Positions 20,505 to 25,578 of a DNA stretch of 25,578 bases are shown one piece after another. The notes below the pieces were generated by a model, which was given only the letters and a program-made list of their open reading frames with translations, did no database searches and was not told the origin of the DNA. Source of the DNA: Parachlorella kessleri (lineage: Eukaryota; Chlorophyta; Trebouxiophyceae; Chlorellales; Chlorellaceae); the NCBI GenBank assembly GCA_001598975.1, contig BBXU01002102.1, positions 1 through 25,578 on the forward strand. The letters are read 5' to 3'. How positions within the stretch are numbered: the stretch's first letter is position 1; the number at the start of each line of letters is the position of its first letter. The position numbers and the translations under genes are program-made.

Positions 20505-20950
20505 AGTGGAGCTGAGGCAGGGCGCCGAACTCTTTGGGTGGCCTGCCACCCCGGCGGCAGCGTGAGGGGCGACGTCCAATGGCAGCAGCCCTTCATGTAT
20601 CGGTACTGGCACTTGTGCGGAAACGGAGATGTAAAGGTGTTTACAACCAAGCACAGCCTCACCAAGGTGGACTTGACTTCCAGTGGGGCGCAGCGAACTT
20701 TACACATCGAGCCAGCTGCGAGAGAATGTGCTGCTCAATGGCGGTCCCGTCTCCTTTGAGAAGCAGCATGCCAGTCATCTTTTGCCACGTGCAGCTTATG
20801 GAGTGGATGCTGCGTAAGCCAGATGCCAGGGTAGATGCAACTCCGCCATAAAGCTATGCAGCCCCATCGTTGCCTTGAGCACTTCAGCGGCCAGGCTGAG
20901 CCAGTTCACAAGTCCGGCCAATCCACAGCGACAGTTATAGATTTCCACAA

Positions 20951-21082
20951 ATTAGCATGGGTGGCAGGTAGTGCGAACAGGGTGTAAGAATTGAGCTGGA
21001 CGTACAGGACGGGACATATAGCCCTGTCAGTCCAGTCCACCCAGCTCTACTCCTGTTCGCACTGCCTGCCACCCATGCTAAT
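20951..21082. mobile_element. MITE-like element copy 2 with terminal inverted repeats
   Basis: A 132-bp unit begins ATTAGCATGGGTGGCAGG and ends with its complement CCTGCCACCCATGCTAAT. The arms 20953-20981 and 21052-21080 are complementary over 29 bases with one mismatch (T versus C). The internal GAGCTGG/CCAGCTC parts also pair, so the transcript could fold into a long hairpin. No protein is encoded. This fits a miniature inverted-repeat transposable element; the superfamily is not identified. Confidence 0.75.
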
Positions 21083-21293
21083 ATATTCATCTGGTAAGCT
21101 GCGTATGTCCCATTGGCTACTGGACGATCTCCAGGTCATACAGACAATACTGGTGTAGTTATAAAATAGGTAGTCCACACATTTACTGGCTTTGGCATTC
21201 TGTGCATGCCTTCCTGCCAAGCCACCCCAGCGAACCCGCAGATTGCACTATGTGCCTTCACCAAGAAGTCCACCCACGCAGATACATGATATT

Positions 21294-21298
21294 TTACA
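21294..21298 (-). promoter_or_regulatory. Candidate TGTAA poly(A) signal of the NmrA-like gene
   Basis: TTACA on the plus strand (TGTAA on the minus strand) lies about 395 nt beyond the stop codon of the NmrA-like gene. The assignment rests on position and motif only. Confidence 0.35.
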
Positions 21299-21691
21299 GG
21301 ACAAGTGCGTGGCACTGACATCAAATGGAGACATCCTGCACAAGCTGGACTTGTTTTGCAACCTCATCTCAAACAGCCCTATCATTTGCTAGGAAGAGTC
21401 TAATCTACCCACCTCAGGGTACCCACCTCAGGGAACAGAAATGAGTGCAGGCAAGCGAAGTACACAAGCCTGGCTGTTGCAGGAGCAACAAGATGGAATG
21501 AAATGAGTGTGCCTGTCAGCTGGTTTGCAATATCAGATGTTGCCATTATATGCAGTTACTCATTGAACTTGTTCCTCATAAGGCACACTTTTTGCACCCT
21601 GGTAGCAGCACACAACCTGCAGGCAGCCTCCAGCAGGAAGAGTGGCTGCCACCGTTCCTTCCAAAAACCAGCTGCATATCAAGCCAGGCGG

Positions 21692-24600
21692 TCATGCCAG
21701 CGCTTCAACGAAGGCAGCCTTGTGCTTGTTGAGCCACGCCTCCACCGTCTGCAGCAGCGGACGGCATCAGACTTGCTCATTAACTACCAAGAAGAAAAAC
21801 ACGTGCAGAGCTGCCTGCACCCGTGCTGCAAGCGAACACACCTTGTTGCATCGTCTACAAGCTGTGCTGCTCTAAGGGCAGCACACTGATAGGCTGATTG
21901 CAGGTCAGACCCAAACGAAACCCCGAACACCATGGCATCGGTAGAAGCTGGCAGCTCCTTGCTCACCAGCACATGCAGGGACACAGCCTTGGTATTAACG
22001 GCTGCTGCACACGACCAGCACGAGCAGCGAGCATTGATGAGCACAGTGATACCCATACTACTGCTCTTACCAGGACGTCTGGATACACAGCCTTGGTCTC
22101 CTCCACGCTGCGGAGCCCCAGTATGCCCACCTTCTCATAATAGATGAACCTGCAGGAACAGCCGAGACATAAGCTGAGCAGCCCTTGCCAGGATAAGGGA
22201 CAACCCCTCACCGGATCCTGCATGGCTCAGCCCCTTCCAACCCACCGGGTGACCCGTCCCTCACGACGACCCCACAAAGATGAGAAAGAAGCTCCGCCAG
22301 CATCATGGGACACTGGTAAGCTCACACAAGCAGGTGTGTGAGGGTTACTGTTCACTCTGTCGGAGATTCTAAGGTGCAGCGGTGCAGTGGATGTGGCTAT
22401 ATGCGCTGGTCACCGTCACACCGCTCACATGTTAGCCATGTCCTTGGCAACCACCTCTGGAGCACCATAGCCCATTGCTTGCTTTGCCCATTCTTCAACA
22501 GAAGGCGTAACAATGACCACCTGCAGGAAGCATTACAGGCTCTGTGAGCCACCATGGTGCACCCGAGTGATAATGCTCCTACAAGCAGCCAGAGTACATG
22601 AGCACAGCAAGTGAGAGAGGCTGGTTTACGTCCCACAGGAAGACCATGCGCTGGAACAGGGGTCTGCGGTAATACATCAGCAACGCTGCCCTCAAAGAAT
22701 TTGTGCCTGCCATTGTACAGTCCCTGTTAGCAGGAGTATGTATGATTCTGCACCCTCTCCAGTGGCAAGCGCAGCAAGCGGGCCATAACAACTTGCCTTC
22801 TTGCCCGTCACCCTGCCGAAAGCCTCCCCAACCTCAGCCCAGGTAACATGGTCACCAGCCACAGGCACCTGCAGGGGCGGCCAACCAGCACTCAGTCGCA
22901 ACATGGAGCTAGGGAAGTAATGAGGCGCAATAGTGGGTGGCTGGATTTGCTCTCATAGGACACCACGATCACCACACACAAGTCTCACAGTAAATCCAGC
23001 AGCCACTCTCATGTCGCGACATGTCGCACAAGGGCACAGGCACGCCCTCTGCACTCCCTCACCGTCTTGTCACCAAATTTCTCGGGCCCCGCAGTGATGA
23101 CTGCTGCTGCCACGTTGCCAATGTCAGCCGTGGCGCACCATGCCGTCTGCACGGCATGCACTCGCTCAGCGGGTGACGCAAGATCATGCTATCCAGTGCA
23201 CAAGCTGGCTCCAGAACCAGCGAGCACATCACCACCCATACACCTGCCATGCCAACTGCGCCAAGGCGCTGGTACGTTCGGCAAGCGCGCGGGCTTGTGA
23301 ACAGCAGCAGGCTCACCTTGGCATTGCCTAATGGCATGACCAGTACATACGAGCCGTCGGGTTGCTTGTTGGGAGGCATAGGGCCACCTGTACAGAATAA
23401 GCCCAGGACAGCAAACCTTAGCTACCGGGCCTCAGCTCACCACCGGAGCCAGACCTTGGAGCAATGTCTTAGGCAGTTCTGCTAACGTTTTGTCAAGGTT
23501 TACGCGAGACCAGGTGGCTCCCCAATAGCTCACGAGGTTACAACTCACCAGGGAGTATGTTTTCGTTGAAAATTGAGGTCAACAGGAGGGTCCCTCTGCA
23601 GCGGAACACACAGGTGGCACCTCCGTAAACCAGCCAATCCTCCCAGACTACTAGTGGGCTGTGACTGTAAATTTAATGTTCATCCCTGCAGGATCTGCAG
23701 GCTGGCCTTGTTCAGGTGCCATATAATGTCAGTTACCACCACAGCAGCATCGTGTGTCCCAGCGGCAGAAACCAATCTCTTATGAAAGGCAAAATCCCTG
23801 CCCAGCCATGCTGCCGTCACGCACTTGCCCGGCAGCTCCTGCTTGAGGTACTCCCCCACCTCGGCCTTTGCGTCAAAGTGAGGTACCTGCATTATGCAGC
23901 CCAAGGTGCTGTAAAAGTAGTTATGAATTTTGCCAATGTCCGCCTAAACTCGCATGACTGACGCCTCGCCGGTGAACCTGATGCAACCATGGGTAGGGAA
24001 GCAGCACTGCTCTGTAAGCTCTCGCCAAGCCGCCTTGGGGAGCGCCTTGAGCCACTGGAGAAGCCAAATCTGGAGGTGTGCCCACCCACCGTGTAAGTGC
24101 CGGTGATGGGCTCCAGCACGCCCTTAGTCAACTCTCGGGTGTCCTCCAGGGTGCTCCACACAAAGTGGCCCACACCTGCACCACAGGGATGAGGATGACA
24201 AACATGAAGGGCAGAGCCCAGCAACCCAAGTGACGATGTGGCTATGCCCTCTGGTCAGCGGCTAGGCAGCATAACCAAACCAAGGCTCAGCTACACAGAG
24301 CCTGCAGAAGGCAGTCCTGCAGTAAGGCAACGTTGTATGCTACATGCCCTTTCTTTCTACACTGGGGCACGGGTGGCTGAACCATAGCACATACCTGTGG
24401 CCTTGGCTGCATCCACTAGATTCTTGCCGTGTCTTACTTCCTTGGTGGGGTCAAACCCAACAGCTTTGACATCTGTAAAGAAACATATAAAGTTCGTTGT
24501 GAAGACAAGAGCAGAATAGTCCTGCTGGGGGGAAATCCAAGAGGAGGTGCAGTGCATGACACAAGGGGTCCTATCATAGCTGCCTTCAGCCACCTAGCTG

Positions 24601-25079
24601 AGAGCACTGGCAGCCAGGTGGCTCACCAGTCACGCCGAAGGCAGCGTCAGCGCCCTTGAACGCAGCTTTTAGGGATTCCAGGTCATCAAAGTCGGCTTTC
24701 ACCACCTGTGGCGTTATTAACATGGGGTCAGTTACGAGATCACGTGAGCCCCAAGCTGACCCCTAATCCCAAATAGACACACTGCAACCTCGCCTAACTT
24801 GGGGTCCCTATTTCTACCCAAGCAGGTTACGGGCCTGGTTCTGGGAGCTAGGACTGCTGTTCAGTGCCCCATGGTCTGTAGTTTGAGTGTTTCGATCAAG
24901 CCAAGCTCTACAAAGTCTCCTACCTCAACTCCCTTGGCCCCTAGCTCTGTGGCTGCAGCGGACGAGGGGTCCCGTGTCAGGCCCCTGACCTTGAAGCCTC
25001 CCAGGCGCAGCAGGGCGTCCACCACGGCCCCACCCTGCTGGCCCGTGGCTCCAGACACGGCAACAAGGCGCTTAGACAT
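21692..25079 (-). CDS. NmrA-like NAD(P)-binding Rossmann-fold protein
   Basis: This is an atypical short-chain dehydrogenase of the NmrA-like family. Members bind NAD(P) and act as redox-sensing regulators or reductases; the substrate here is unknown. The 12 exons (high to low) are 25079-24924, 24705-24627, 24472-24395, 24175-24090, 23886-23825, 23595-23549, 23387-23317, 23146-23063, 22868-22797, 22520-22429, 22149-22071 and 21748-21692, giving 320 residues in one frame. The N-terminus is MSKRLVAVSGATGQQGGAVV with the dinucleotide motif GATGQQG at residues 10-16. Family marks follow: KADFDDLESLKAAFKGADAA, HGKNLVDAAKATGVGHFVWS, PHFDAKAEVGEYL, LTSIFNENILPGG, DIGNVAAAVI and VEETKAVYPDVL. There is no signal or transit peptide, so it is probably cytosolic. 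Intron 9 appears to start with GC rather than GT. It is convergent with the uL29 gene. Confidence 0.9.
22521..22796 (-). other. Probable GC-AG intron in the NmrA-like gene
   Basis: The exon ending VTGKK (22797) is followed by GCAAGT, and the next exon starts after CTGCAG with VVIVTPSVEEW (22520). Joining them gives an uninterrupted NmrA-like sequence in phase. No GT donor nearby keeps the frame. AG before the junction and AAGT after it fit the strong context usual for GC donors. Confidence 0.7.
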
Positions 25080-25517
25080 GAGTGGGTCTGTTGTTCTTGT
25101 TGATCAGGCAGCAACTCTCGAGAGGTAGGCCTCCTGGGGAACGGGCCCTGTTTTTAAGTGACTTGATACCTTCTATTACTTATCCTCGTATCAGCGGTAT
25201 TATCTATGCGGGAGAGCGGTTTTTCTCAACCGCAGGTATTACTTATCCGCGTGGCATGTTTCGTCAGCCCCATGGTCAGCCAGCAGGCTGACCTTGCGAG
25301 TTGCAGGTCAATATCTCATGGCTGCTGTCAGAAGCCCCTTTCACCTTATGCTGATGTCTCGGTGTTTCATGCGATTTACGTAAGGCGCGCAATTGGCGCG
25401 CCCTGCCAACAACAGATAATCGGTGCTCCACCTGATTTATGGAATATTATAGTAGTAGTCTTGTAGCAAGCACCGGTTCCTCGCTCAATTTGAGCTCACA
25501 GGACTTCCCGACTGTTG
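25080..25517. other. Upstream region of the NmrA-like gene
   Basis: No gene is visible. The region contains a 12-nt direct repeat (TATTACTTATCC) at 25174-25185 and 25237-25248, and a GC-rich inverted repeat at 25384-25402 (GGCGCGC, a five-base spacer, GCGCGCC). These lie roughly 100-325 bp upstream of the NmrA-like start and could be regulatory, but nothing in the sequence proves it. Confidence 0.45.
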
Positions 25518-25578
25518 TTAGTATGGGTGGCAGGTAGTGCGAACGGGGAGTAACCTGGGCTGGACTGGACTGACAGGG
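25518..25578 (+). mobile_element. MITE-like inverted-repeat copy 3, cut by the window end
   Basis: The last 61 bases repeat the same arm: TTAGTATGGGTGGCAGGTAG, then GCGAACGGGGAGTA and the GGACTGGACTGACAGGG part. It differs from the other arms at a few positions. The other end lies outside the window. Confidence 0.7.

Larger units (their letters stand above)
20505..21691. other. Convergent intergenic region between the uL29 and NmrA-like genes
   Basis: The region holds the uL29 3' UTR, the inverted-repeat element at 20951-21082, and the NmrA-like 3' UTR. A plus-strand TGTAA at 20630-20634 is a candidate uL29 poly(A) signal. Open frames at about 20538-20850 have some protein-like composition but match no family I recognise. 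I see no gene that can be supported. Confidence 0.5.

Noticed and set aside
22579..22791. Possible extra exon of the NmrA-like gene (frames reading MYYRRPLFQRMVFLWD or KFFEGSVADVLPQ)
   Set aside because: Neither frame fits the NmrA-like sequence, and direct joining of 22797 to 22520 gives a complete, in-phase match.

Overview
The window looks like nuclear DNA of a green alga, most likely a chlorophycean (Chlamydomonas/Volvox-like). The reasons are many short exons with GTGAGT-type donors and CTGCAG acceptors, TGTAA candidate poly(A) signals, glutamine/alanine/serine/glycine-rich low-complexity protein, and plastid transit peptides on two proteins of plant type. No bacterial operons, CRISPR arrays or tRNA genes are visible. 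The species cannot be named from this sequence.

Layout: (1) 15-3195 (+): most of a mitochondrial-type pyruvate dehydrogenase E1-alpha gene, 8 visible exons, 5' end outside the window. (2) 4493-8207 (+): a six-exon gene for an 809-residue protein with one C-terminal B3 DNA-binding domain. (3) 19035-9546 (-): a 21-exon gene for a plastid FtsH-like AAA protein of 955 residues whose zinc-protease motif is destroyed (FtsHi type). (4) 19413-20504 (+): a four-exon gene for plastid ribosomal protein uL29, divergent from the FtsH-like gene across a 377-bp intergenic region. (5) 25079-21692 (-): a 12-exon NmrA-like NAD(P)-binding protein of 320 residues. All exon models were built by hand from splice-site consensus, codon phase and family similarity. 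In every gene each junction keeps the reading frame.

A family of short inverted-repeat elements occurs at 20254-20330, 20951-21082 and 25518-25578 (running off the end). Two copies face each other and enclose the last exon of the uL29 gene.

The genes do not form one pathway. Two of the five products (FtsH-like protein and uL29) are predicted plastid proteins sharing a promoter region, E1-alpha is mitochondrial carbon metabolism, B3 is a nuclear regulator, and the NmrA-like protein has unknown substrate. I found no convincing new multi-gene system. The points most worth a second look are the protease-dead FtsH, a decoy duplication of its Walker A exon edge, the inverted-repeat unit around the uL29 terminal exon, and a GC-AG intron in the NmrA-like gene.
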